From Gongronella butleri (Eukaryota; Mucoromycota; Mucoromycetes; Mucorales; Cunninghamellaceae): a stretch of DNA of 64,000 nucleotides. The notes beneath the pieces are model-generated. The model saw only the letters and a list, made by a program, of their open reading frames with translations. It had not been told where the DNA came from and ran no database searches. The stretch is from NCBI GenBank assembly GCA_025201375.1, contig JAIWZP010000005.1:558001-622000 (forward strand), given 5' to 3'. Shown one piece after another: positions 45,348 to 56,463 of this stretch (positions are counted from its first letter, which is position 1; every line of letters begins with the position of its first letter). Both the position numbers and the translations under genes were made by a program.

Positions 45348-46814
45348 TAGTGTAAAAGATGGATGGATGCAAAAAAGCAAGAAAGAAAACAAAAAGCATG
45401 GCCCCACGTCGCCGCCAACTTTTCTTTCTCGACAATTTCAAAATCCGCTATTTTTTCTCGCACAAACTGGACCGTCTTGCCGCAGTCGTACAAAAGGTTA
45501 TCGCATTGCGTTGTGCGCGTCCTTGTTCACATCACTCCACGAAAAAAAAAAATTGATTTAATCTCTGTAGGTTGTGAATTCATCGCGTTAAACCAATAAA
45601 AATACATTTAAGTCGTATTTCCTCTAGAGCTTCCGAATTGATTTGTCTATTTTTTTCGGCAAAGCATATGCGCCCAGCAATAGCCAACAGCTCCTGCGTC
45701 AGGTTTGGCGCGATAATGTCCCAAGCAGCTTGAGCAATGCGCCAAAATGTTTAAAATGCTCACAATTTGAGATTGCTGTTACTTTTCTTGTGATCACCGG
45801 CACAAATTTGTTGAACTGAGTCTTCTCTTTCATGTGGTGCCATTTTATGATTCTGCATTTGGTTTCCATTGCGCCGTTGCAAATGGTTTAAAAAGGGGCC
45901 TCAATTGAAGGAAACTCACGTTTTACTCGAAAACAAGCTGATCGACTTTCTTTTTTATTTGATTGCTCACGGTTAAAGTGATGTTGTTTCCTATGAAACA
46001 ATGTTTGCTGGAGATTGGAGCACCTTGGTTTCGCGATTTTTGGATGCTCGATAGAACACCCGAAAAAGTTTTGTGATTTGCATTTTATGTGATTTACGCG
46101 ACCCAGTAATCCTAGAAACTTGGCAAAGAGGCCATTCGAAGCGGAGAGTGACCTGCATTAACTTGTATTCCAGGAAGGTTTGCGAAACCATGATGTCCGT
46201 CTTACTTATCATGAAAATCGATATTTATGCGCATTCCTTTCAGGATCTTCTTCTATGCGGCACATAGTCGCAACCAAGGGCTCATTGAAACGCCCAAAGA
46301 CTGCACAATGTCTAGTAGGAGAATAGGCACTCTGTGACCTATTCCAAATAATAGACGATGAAAAGTCATTGCAATTAACCATGGAGGTTATCTTGGCACG
46401 CGTTTGATAGATTGCCCAGTTTTATTGCATGACGCGCGGTCAACAAAAGCTCAGAGCACTCTCAATAAGTTTGACGCGTACCATCTCGAGCACGATAGAG
46501 CAAAATAAAAATAATCAAAAAAGGAAAATGTACAAATTTGCAATTTCTGGGGGTCACAGTGATCCTATTCCTGTCAAATTTTGGCCAGATCTTCATCATA
46601 GACATTGAAAGTAAAACACAAAGCTTGAGATCTTATAGCTGTATCGTCATGGATTTTGCACAAAATAAAATGAAAATCGCAAAATCATGCACTGATCTGC
46701 CGCGCCACAAGAAAAAATCATTGCAGACATTTATTTCGGATATAATAAAGACACAAGCGTCGATAAAGATGTGGATTCATGGGAATGATCCATGATTTGA
46801 GCAGCTATTCCAAG
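45348..46814. other. Gene-free AT-rich region
   Basis: No gene, tRNA or shared repeat recognised over about 1.47 kb. The largest frames (85 residues or less) lack domains. Confidence 0.5.
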
Positions 46815-47195
46815 TTACTCCTCGTTTTCTTCCTCTTCGTCTTCATCTTCATCTTCCTTTGGAAAGAACTCGACAGTAAAAGAGAACACCTTATTTTTGA
46901 CCATTGGCAATACATCGACATCGTATTCCATTGTACCATAGCTGAAAATATCCATGGCCTCTGCATAATGATCAGGGAAACATTCTTCGCAATAAAATGT
47001 TGTGCAAGCGCAACAATCCGTGGCCCTGCCACAGATAGCAATATCCTCGGTCATGCCGCAAATATTACAGGCAAACATGCTCAAAACAAATCGCCTCATT
47101 TCGCGATTGGTGACCGAAAATTCCAAAATATCTTCCTCGGGAGCGTGTTTCAAGATCAGCAATAGTAGTTCGGTTGGTAGCTTCGTTATCGTCAT
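46815..47195 (-). CDS. Small F-box protein with Cys cluster
   Basis: A single exon of 126 aa beginning MTITKLPTEL. The first 40 residues are an F-box (KLPTELLLLILKHAPEEDILEFSVTNR, given in pieces here). A cysteine cluster follows (CNICG, AICG, CCAC, FYCEEC), likely binding zinc in the order C-x2-C-x8-C-x6-C-x2-C-x4-C-x2-C. The tail is acidic (poly-Asp/Glu). I do not recognise this combination as a named family. The in-frame extension to 47384 is a hydrophobic, poor-quality stretch that I exclude. A decayed paralogue follows directly upstream on the same strand. Confidence 0.7.
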   Translation of the reverse strand: MTITKLPTELLLLILKHAPEEDILEFSVTNREMRRFVLSMFACNICGMTEDIAICGRATDCCACTTFYCEECFPDHYAEAMDIFSYGTMEYDVDVLPMVKNKVFSFTVEFFPKEDEDEDEEEENEE

Positions 47196-47524
47196 TTTGA
47201 TCAAATAAAAAATGAAAAAGAAAAGTTTTGGAAAGGGAAGCAAAATGGACAAAAAAAAAAGAAAATGAAGAAAAACGACGTTACACGGCAAGATCTGAGA
47301 AAAAAAACCTGTGATTGCCCCACCCCACAACACTTTGCTCAGTCCACAGCACCACAAGAGCCACCCCCTGGCTGCTTTTTTCACGATTTTATGACCAGAT
47401 TTGGGCAGAGGTGTTCACAGCCACCAACGCCAAAAATGGCACCACACTTTTCCTGGAAGCTATCGCTTACGCGTGCAAAAAAAGTTGTCGCGAAAATTGT
47501 ATCCATTTCCGTTTATTTGCGATT

Positions 47525-48000
47525 TTAAGCAAGAGGCTTGTCAAGTCCAGCAAGTGGAGCGTATCGGAAAAGGAGAGTACGCGCATATACATGATTACAC
47601 CCCTCAAACCATTCGTCTTCTTCTTGTGCGCTGTCGTCTAAGTGGTGTACAACTGTGAAAGTAAACATTCTCTTTTTCACCTCGGTTTTCGGCACTAATT
47701 CTTCGCATCCGTATCTTTCAAGGTAGAATTCGTCCCGCAGAGCCAAGTCATATTATTTTTTGAAGCACCACCGACAATAAAATAGGCCGCAATCACATTG
47801 CCAGGCTTCCCGACCACAGAGAGCAATATTTTTGTTGGTTCTACACAAGTCGCAGCGGATCTTGTCCCCTGATTTTATCGCAAGCCGCCTCATACGACGA
47901 GTAACAAACGAGAATTCCAAATGATTTTTCAGAGGCAATTGTTGAAATATCAGCATCCATACTACGAGTGGCAGTCTTTAGGTTATGTGTCGTTTCATTT
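47525..48000 (-). pseudogene. Broken paralogue of the small F-box/Cys-cluster gene
   Basis: One minus-strand frame aligns with the intact neighbour from start to end, but holds in-frame stops. After MKRHIT there is a TAA, then RLPLVVWMLIF..HLEFSFVTRRMRR matches KLPTELLLLIL..ILEFSVTNREMRR; the Cys cluster CDLC, ALCG, CDCG, YCRWC is preserved; a second TAA (47753-47755) follows the cluster; the remainder (EVKKRMFTFTV, acidic QEEDEW) matches VKNKVFSFTV and the acidic tail. Other genes here use TAA as stop, so readthrough by a changed code is unlikely. A 31-nt A tract lies upstream of its start. Confidence 0.75.
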
Positions 48001-48035
48001 TGATCTAATACATATTTAACAAAAACAAAACAAAA

Positions 48036-48072
<37 letters not shown>

Positions 48073-48167
48073 ACGAAAAGAAAGCTGAGGGAATAAAATA
48101 TATAAAAAAAATTGGTGCGCGAAAAAAAAACCAATCGCGGGCTGAAAGCCGCGAATGGAAAAATCAT

Positions 48168-48240
48168 TGGAGAAGTGGAGCATCGATCTCCATACCTCTC
48201 GCATGCTAAGCGAGCGCTCTACCATCTGAGCTACATCCCC
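48168..48240 (-). tRNA. tRNA-Ala (anticodon AGC)
   Basis: A 73-nt cloverleaf on the minus strand with no intron. GGGGATG pairs with CTTCTCC (one T-T mismatch, one G-T pair), the D arm has the standard GCTCAGATGGTAGAGC form, the anticodon AGC lies at 48207-48205 inside CTTAGCA, and the T arm is TGGAG-ATCGATG-CTCCA. The discriminator is A. A run of five T on the minus strand (48163-48159) follows and can end transcription. Confidence 0.94.
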
Positions 48241-49582
48241 TTCGATGTCAAAAAGTTTGAGCTCCTCTCCGTGACACTCCGAATTTGCGTTAGAATTGGG
48301 CAGGTAGAATAATTTTTTTTACACCTCAATTCTTTGCAATCTTATTCTTAAAATCACTTTTAGTTGATGAATCGCTGTGAGAGGCGAATAAAAATTGACT
48401 TGCATTTCTATATTTTGCATCTTTGTAAAAAAAAGGTCAGGCACAATGCCTGATTTTACCCTGGTATCGCGTATGCACATCCTCGATGTCGTTCACTGGC
48501 GCGTCAATAGCGTGTTAATGAATCTCAACAAGGTGTGAATGCAATAGCATATTGAAAACTAGACTTTTGGCCGCTTTGCCGAATTTCGCTCTCACGACGC
48601 GGCAACTCCTGGAACGAAACTGGCGGAACTGGAACCACGGCGAATTTTGCCTCTGTCACCCTCTTTGGGTGTGCATGAACCTTTTCTTCTCACGGGGAAA
48701 ATGATGATACTATCTTTTAGCAATCAAAGAAACAAAAAAGAAAAAAAAAAGTGGCAAAGGATGTGCAGTCTCAACGTTTTACTTCACAGTATTGACACAC
48801 CCAAGCGAGTCTGTCGAGAACAGACGAGTTTATTGTGCGTCCGGGGCCACCGCAGAGCAATTCCATTGAGTAAAACATCAAATTTGCTTCAAGTCAGCTG
48901 TTTTGTCCTATTTTTCTTCTTCTTCTTCTTCTGGCGACCTCTTTGCTTGCGACGTTTGGCGCGGGTCCAGGTTAAATGGAAGAGCAAGGGGAACCTGCAC
49001 TGTGGCTAGACTCCTTCCACCTGCCTAAAAAGGATGTTTTTTTTTGTCTCGCATAATTTAAAGTTTGATCAGCAGCAACAAAAAGCCGCACCACACCTAA
49101 ATCGAGCTTATTTCGCGGCCATTGTCCTCGTTCATATTACTTTTTTTTTTCCATGGATGATCCTGTTGACCTCTTGCATAAATCCGACAAAATGGTCAAA
49201 AGAGGGCACTTCCGTCAAAAGCGGAACAAAATACGGCTCAAGGGCCACGGGATGGCACTTGCAGCTGGGGCTGCCGAGCAGGGGATACCCCGCATCGCAA
49301 TATATCCCTCAAGAGGGCTGGGCCATTGGTAAAAATGCCTCAGGTGGACAGGGCGACCAAAAAAAAAAAAAAAAAAAAAAAATGATCACCGCTCCACACA
49401 GGATTGCTCTTGTCCCATTGTGGTGCCTGTTTTTTTTCGCATCAGATTCATCAACAAAAAAAATAGAAAAAAAGCCTCATGCATGCGATCATCTGCTCTT
49501 CTTTCCTTCTTTTTCATCGATCGACACCAAAAATCAAAAACGCGCCGCCTTCCGGTTCCCTATTCTCTCTCTTTTTTTTTAC
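48241..49582. other. Gene-free region upstream of kinase
   Basis: Frames at 48647-49009 and 49034-49580 lack domains and are biased by A and T tracts. A 22-nt A tract lies at 49360-49381. The last 80 bases before the kinase start are pyrimidine-rich. Confidence 0.5.
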
Positions 49583-50637
49583 ATGACGACATCAGCCATT
49601 GCTAGTGACGCGGCATCGATCGCATCGTCAGTGTGGTCGGCAGAGACCAAGGTGAATGAGCCGATTGCGACGCCAGGACCACGGCGGCGGCCCGCGCGCT
49701 ATTTGGTGTTGAAGCAGGTGTGCCAGAAAAAACACGAGACGCAGCGCCAGTTCCTGAAGCGCGTCAGCAGCGAGTATTGCATCCTGTCGGCGGTGAAGCA
49801 CAACAACGTCGTGCATGCTGTTGATCTTTTAATGGAGGATTACCAATTTTTCATTGTCATGGGATTGGTAAGAAACAAAGGGGCAAGACTGCGGACGTCG
49901 AAAAAAAAGGGGGGACGAGGAAAAGCACACAAGAGTGCCAATTGATGCCTCTTTTTATATGTAATATATTTTTGTAGCGCGATCCCGGCACACCCTTGAT
50001 GAATTGGCTAAGAACGACGGTCATTGACGACGCGGCACAGCAACGCCAGCTCCATCTTACTTTGTTTGTACAATTGGTGGCGGCGATCGGGTACATTCAC
50101 GCGACGGGCATTGCGCACCGCGACATCCACCCGGACAACCTGATCATGGTGAATCGCACACTAAAATTGACAAATTTCAGCTCGGCTGCCGTTTTCCGCC
50201 CTCCGTTGCAGCACACCGTGCTGCCGTGTACCGAGCCCGTATACCACGACCATGGCGCGTATCTGGCGCCAGAGACGCTGCCCTGGTGGCAGCCAAGGAT
50301 GTATTTTAGCGGCAACGAGACCGAATCTCGTGTTTCTGCCCAATACGAATCAATTACTCGGTCGCGCACCTACGACGCGGCCGCTATGGACATGTGGAGC
50401 GTCGGGATCATGCTGGGGTTCCTGTGGCAGGATCACACACACTGGAAACGCGCCTCCGAGACAAAAGATAGCGAATATGCGATTTTTGCGCGTCAATTTG
50501 GCCGACGCAACTACCACGGCTTTGCGACCATTCCCCGTGCCCTCCGCACCCTCGTCTACGACCTGCTCTGCCCCTCGCCAAGCCAAAGAATCGATGCCCA
50601 GGAGCTGGATGCACGCCTCAATGCAATTTCATCATGA
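49583..50637 (+). CDS. NPR/HAL5-like protein kinase with degenerate DFG (probable pseudokinase)
   Basis: Two exons (49583-49867, 49978-50637) give 314 aa. The HRD loop is intact (IAHRDIHPDN, residues 140-149) and the later APE (YLAPE) and DMWSVG motifs are present. The DFG motif is replaced by N161-F162-S163 in KLTNFSSAAVF, which aligns with KLIDFGSAVVF of the fungal NPR/HAL5 kinases that regulate nutrient and ion transporters. The glycine-rich loop is also not recognisable; the lysine of strand 3 is probably Lys48 in YLVLKQV. Loss of the metal-binding Asp suggests weak or no catalysis. The N-terminus is only about 40 residues, unlike the long tails of yeast family members. The gene converges on ZZZ3. 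Confidence 0.8.
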
Positions 50638-50762
50638 ATTATTTGCGAAACCCACACCCGCTCTCTCTCGATCTCCACGACCAAGTGCTCCTGGGAGAAA
50701 AAGATAAAAAAAAAAAAGATAGAGAGCAATAATATACCAGTCAAGTCAAATAAAAAAAAAAT

Positions 50763-53021
50763 CTAATTGAAAATGCCAAGGTAGCTGTACTCGCCGAGAT
50801 TCTCGGGCGATCCATAGTCATCGTCATAATAAGGTGCTTGTGCCGTGCGCACCGCCTCAAAGGCGTGCTCCGTCGTGTGATGGTCTATGAGAAAAAGAGA
50901 AAAAAAAATCACCAGTCAGATGACGGCCATTGCATTTTCTTCCCTTGTTTGTCCACTTGCCATTCGTAAAGGTGCCCAAGGCCATGCAATTGCTGCATAA
51001 GTCGACTTGTTCGGATTCGTCACACACCGTGCACTTGTACCGCACGCCCATAATGGGCTCCGTGCCGCACGAATCGCACTAAAACACAAAAAACGCGTCA
51101 ATACGCGTTTTAAGAAGCGTTTCCGACGCAATCACTCCCCCCCCCATTTCGCTTCGCAAAGCGCTCGTACCGCATAGCCTTGATGGACCGTGTTCGCCGA
51201 GGTGGTCTTGTCGCCCGGAACACGTACAGATGTGGCGACACTACGCATTGTCTGCTCCATCTCCGCGTCGCCATCTTCATTCTCCTCCATAAGCACCGAA
51301 GGCACTGTGGAAGCAATATACAAGCCGCCAGACACGCTAAAAATGCAAGTGTACAATGAGCAATAAAAAAAATGAGACGGTGAAAACATCGCTTTTTCTT
51401 GTTTTCCGTACCGTTGCGCTCTCTGGCCATCAGCAGTGAACGACGCGTAGCTTGCATTGACTGGCCGTGTGCCTCGACCACGTGCACGTGCACGATTGGC
51501 TTTGGCTCGCGCACGATTGGCCGAGGACGATGACACTGATGAGGATTCCTGCAAAAAAAGAAAAAAAAGGGATTAAGATGCGATATTTTAAACGCGAATC
51601 TAGTGTCTTTTGATGCAACAAAGGCCCGCAAACTCACCTTTGTCGGTGGGATCGTGTAGCGCCCCGGGACTGGCAGCCCCATCTTGGCAAGCTTGATGAA
51701 ATACTTTTGGATGCGGCTGCCGACCTGCTTTGGCGTGCGCGTGCCGAGCGCTTTGGAGATCTTGATGAAGCGCTGGTTCTGCACAGGCTCGTCAGGGTAG
51801 ATTTGAAGCAATTCCTCGAGTCGACGCTAGAGTGAAAAAAAAGGTGGGAGCAATTTAGCCCTTTTTTCCCACTTTTTTGTGTTGCTTCTACCTGTTCCTC
51901 GTCCGTCCATGGCTGATTATGGGTGAGATTCTGCAAAAAAAAAAAAAAAAAAGTGAGGACAAAAGGAAGCATTCGGGGTGTAAAACATATACCTCGTGTG
52001 GCGTGGTACGCGTCTCTGGATCAACGACACCTGTCTGTGTCGACAGTCTCCTTTTTCCAAACATGCCGGTGGTGGGGATGGGCGGCAATGGCCCTGCGGG
52101 TGTGGTGGCGGACGATGGCTCGTCCTCGGTGTCGGATGGCTCGGCAGACGGCGGGACAGAGGGCGTGACCGACAGTGACGGTGCAGGCAGCTGTCCAATG
52201 GCCTCCAATCCCTTCGCAAGCTGCTCCTGCAGTATCTTGACTTGCGCAGACGCGTCCGCAGGGTCGCGGATCGTCTGTGGCTCCATTGGCGTCTCGAGAA
52301 TATTCTGTAAAGTCGGTGTCAGCGCTCGTTTAGGATATTGACCGCGACTTTTTTTTTTTTTTTTTACCTTGTACAGGGTTGGCGCCTGGTATGCATTGGT
52401 ATATTGGTAAATCAACGACTGCAATGAAGCTGGAAAAAAAAAAACGAAAGAAACGCGTGAAGTGAGTGGCGCAATTTTAAAAGCCAAAAATCGCCACTTA
52501 CCAGCCTGGCTTGCATACCGGCTCTCTGGCAAGTATTTATACTTGCTCCAGTTGATCTCAGGCACGGTGACAATTCTCTGCAACGTGGGTATTGTCCGCC
52601 TCTTCTTCTGTATGCAGATAAAAAGAGGGAATTTTTTAGCAAAATTGCTATAAAGTGACCTGTCGACGCCGTTACCTTGCACTTGAGATCATTGACAAAC
52701 GCGACCGGGTCCTCGAGGGCACTCTTTTTGAGCTCGGTCAGCGTGTCAATATCTTTTGTCGCCTGTGTCAGCTGGTGTTTGAGCACGTTAAGCGTCGCGA
52801 GCACGGCTTGGTAGCTACAGGGAAGAAGAAAAAAAGAAAAAAGAACCCGAAATCAGCCTTTGCGACGCTCATGTCGTTCAAGGATCTTACTCTTCGTTGG
52901 TTTCGAGCTGAGCTTTGATTGTATCGTTGTCCAAGATATCATTTTGAGCGCTGGGTGTCGTAGGCAGTGACGAGTCTGGTGTCAGCGCAAGGGGAGTATC
53001 CGAGGAGTCGTTGGCTGCCAT
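50763..53021 (-). CDS. ZZZ3 homologue (SANT + ZZ zinc finger)
   Basis: Eleven exons (53021-52891, 52814-52676, 52607-52502, 52429-52368, 52304-51993, 51930-51892, 51826-51638, 51548-51412, 51336-51171, 51078-50913, 50884-50763) give 522 aa. The SANT/Myb domain (residues 255-322) reads [21 protein letters not shown], then [31 protein letters not shown] in pieces, as in metazoan ZZZ3. A ZZ finger (428-500) has CDSCG, YKCTVC, DLCSNC and HHTTEH. Human ZZZ3 is a histone H3 reader of the ATAC acetyltransferase complex. A longer last-but-one exon was needed to keep the final His pair in frame. An N-terminal coiled coil spans about 40-85. Confidence 0.9.
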
Positions 53022-53104
53022 AGAGAACCCATAAAAAAAGAGAAGAGAGAATGAAAAAGGGAGATCAGACACTGAAATCCCGCCTTTGGGCATAAAAAGA
53101 GAGT

Positions 53105-56090
53105 TCGGCGCGGCAATTCACAAAAACGCGTAAGAAAAAAATGCATTGGTGTTGCAAATTTTGCGCTGAACGCGATGCAGCTATTTTTGAGCGGGATCAG
53201 CCATGCAGATGGCGAGATGAAGGTAAAGTAGTACAAATATGAGGTTTTTACTGTAGCGCTCTCGAGTCCAAAAAAAAAAAAAATGGGCGGGGTCGTCTTG
53301 AGAACTGGGCATTGGTTTACGCCGTGACGCAGGTTTCTTGGACGGACAGGTAGGCTGTACAAAAATCTCTGGAGGCATAGCAGGCCGGTAAAGTCTGAAA
53401 AGCACGCTTTTTGGTGCTTAAAAGGTGAATGCGTACGCTTTTGTGCGGTGTAGCGTGATAATTCAGGCATTGAAACATGGACGGATCAAGCACACTTTAC
53501 TGTATTTGTGTGCAAAATCCAACACGAATGATATTTGTGCATTTGTGCATTTTCTCAGGCACTTGCTGAGATACTGACTAATTTTTTGTTCCCGCTTGCG
53601 AAAGCTTATAGTTGTGAACATGGACAGTCAGGCAGAGCCGCCCCAGCATCATATCTGCTAAACCAATATCGTCGATGTGAATTTTCAGAGCCATTGCACA
53701 CCAACTCGCCGAGATCTCAACTCGATGTCTCCAAATGCAAGCACATCTACCGGCTTTGATTAAAGATTTATTTGAGATGACTTGCGCATCGATACGTCGG
53801 GTCGTTGTTGCGTACGCTTCTAGAATGGAAAAGACCTTAATCCCTTTTTGCAGGGTGCGTCCTCCGGATCCTGTTCATCGGGTCCTATACAGTATTTGAG
53901 CTAGAGGATGCTGAACATAAAAAGTCAGCGATGTCAAGTTTTTTCAGAGCTCGGATCACTCAGTCCTGAGAACATTCATTTTCCATAAAATCAGTGCCAA
54001 ACTACCGTAAGATCAAACCGACCCCTCAAGGCTAACTCACCGAAAACTTGAAGCGATATCCCCAAACCACGGGCGCTTTTACCGCGTCTGACCGCCAATT
54101 CATTTGAGGTGACTCACGTGTCGGGGCGATCAGCCGTTGCCGCAGTACGAGACAAAATACTATTGATTGTACCCCATTTACGCCATGAAACTGGCGCTTT
54201 CGCGGAAACTCGCTCATCTAGTCCCAAATTTGGACCTGTTGATGGTAGACCCCATTCTTCAGCGGTGTTAAGTTTTTTCGCGAATCGGATCACTCAGTCC
54301 CGAGAAAGCTCGAGATTCGTGTTTGCTAGTACTGTACTGTACAGTACTGTACTGTTTATACAGTAGTACAGTATCATATTGCCAAAAAATCATTAAAAAT
54401 AAGCGGTCAACCTTACCGAGTTATCGACAATTTTGAAATTTGGCAGTTTTCCAAGGAGTTTCACAAATCCCATTTAAAAAACTACAAACCATGGTTGGAT
54501 CATCTCGAAAACTTTTTCATTACGCCATTTTGTCGCGTCTTTTTTCAGCATGGCGTTGAAAACCAGAGGTCCATTGAATCGTTGTGTAGACGAATCCAAA
54601 ATACCGACATTTTCACAAATTCAGCAGTGGCTCTCGAAATATTTCGTGGATCGGGATCAAACTGGCACCATTCGAAAGAGATACGCTCGGAGTCATTTCT
54701 GAATTATTTTTACAGTATAGCCAATGCGAATATCATATTTGTAAGCTTGTGAAAGCCGGTCAAACATTACAAAAATGTTCAACCTCGATGTTCTCAGCAA
54801 CGGATTAGACAACACACGGAGCTTTTAGCGTGTCGAAGACAATTCTTGCATCTCTATCGAATGAGACCGGACTCATCGACGGATGACCAAAACTCACAAA
54901 GAAAATCCACTTTTTCATCAAAATCTTTGATCGCGATTTGCTCGGCAATAGTCTAATAAAACCTGTGATTTTTTTCAGTTTTACTAACAAACAGGGGAGC
55001 AAAGCATCTAATGGAATGACTTGCAGCGCACTAGCTTGGGTTTTAACTTTTTGCATCGGTCATTTCACCAGGCTGCCACCCACTCAGCGCACAAAAATGT
55101 GCAAAGTAAAAAAATACTGTAAAAAATATAAAAAAAATAAAAGTTCCATGCAATCCACGCACTTAATTTGGAAGTGACAAACCTTAAATTTTTGCAAAAA
55201 AAAAATCGCACCAAAAGTAGGCACTTTTCTCAGTCGATCGCCGTTCATGCGTCACTCTTTGGGCTTTTTTCTTAAGGTGGGGCGACCTGTCATTTTGTAT
55301 GCAAATAGCAAATTGTCGAAGTTACCTGTTTGGGATGCATTGATCACTCGGAGTTCGAAATTCCCCAAATTTGGAATTTTCTGAGATCGAAATGTGTGAC
55401 CCCTGAGTGACCCCTGAATTTTTCAAAAGTGGTCGTAGCGCTTTGGGGGTTTAAGCTTTTTTGTTGCAAATTTTACGTTGAAGTCGATGCAGCTGTTTTT
55501 GAGCGGGGTCGACCATGCATATGGACAGATGAATGCAAAATAGTACAAATAGGAGGTTTTTAGCATTTTCGAGCGCAAAAAAAAATCGGACGGGTTCGTC
55601 TTGTACACTGGGCCGTAGTCCAAGAAGCCGTGGTGCATTTTTCATTGGCAGGCAGGTAGGCTGTAAAAAATTTTCTGGAGGCACAGCAAGCCGGCAAAGT
55701 CTGAAAAACACGCTCTTTGGTTTTTAAAATGTAATGTGTACGTTTGTTGTGCCGTGTAGCGCGATGCTTCAGGCATTGAAAATTTGAAATGATAGCACGC
55801 GTCAGCTTCTGTCCATTGAGATTGAAACATGAACGGATGATCAAGAGCTTTATTTGTGTGCTAGTGTGCAAAATTCAAAACAGGTGAAAATCGTGCTTTT
55901 GTGCATTTTCTCGGGCAATTGCTGAAATACTGCCTGATTTTTTTTTTCATGCTTGTTGCGAAAGCTCAAGTACCGGTATGTGAATATGGACAGGCATGCA
56001 GAGTCGAGATAGCGTCATTTCTGTCAAACGAATATCGAAAATGCGTGTTTCAGAGCCATTGCACTCCAAGCCGTCGAAATTTCAGTGCGA
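53105..56090 (+). repeat. Dispersed repeat block R4 (A-D-C-C-B-A-D mosaic)
   Basis: The longest repeat block. In order: the end of unit A (53145-53420), unit D (about 53530-53720), a decayed C (53710-53830), a fuller C (53880-54340), B (54380-55075), A (55075-55760), and D again (55860-56090). D copies share TGTGCATTTTCTC and a GAATTTTCAGAGCCATTGCAC-like block. An intense cluster of GTACTGTACTGTACAGTACTG sits at 54329-54375 between C and B. The whole is in one orientation. No LTR, reverse transcriptase or transposase frame is visible. Confidence 0.85.
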
Positions 56091-56463
56091 TTGGATTTGT
56101 TGTTGCAAGCAGCATTATTGCAGATTTGCGCTGTTCACAGTGTTCGCCCTCTTCAGTGAGTTGGCTTTTGAGAAGATGTGAGCATTTGGCCATCTGCAAA
56201 GGCACGCAAAACGGGAAAAACACGACAGATCGGGGTCGCCAAAGGGTGGTGCGTGGTGCCGGTATTTTCAGCAGAGAGTGCCAAGGACAAGAATTTGTGT
56301 CGGTCGTGCAACTTGCTGCGGTGGCAAAATGAGCGCGCAAAAAGCTTAAAAAGGGGAGGGCGTTTTGAATGTCCGCGGCCGCCTGCTTCTTTCTGCTCTT
56401 TGCCCCCCCCTTTTGTTCCCTTTTTTTCTTCTTTCCTTTGTTTCATCTTGCTGTTTGCTCCAG

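Noticed and set aside
47525..48000. TAA as a sense codon to explain the interrupted F-box copy
   Set aside because: Dot1, APS kinase, L3, Bub1 and others end with TAA at the expected family length, so TAA is a normal stop here.
49034..49582. 183-residue N-terminal extension of the kinase
   Set aside because: It runs through a long A tract and T tracts, lacks domain character and the ATG at 49583 follows a normal pyrimidine-rich leader.
53105..56090. LTR retrotransposon interpretation of the repeat block
   Set aside because: The two A-D units flank C and B like terminal repeats, but no primer-binding site, polypurine tract or polymerase frame is visible, and other loci have different unit orders.
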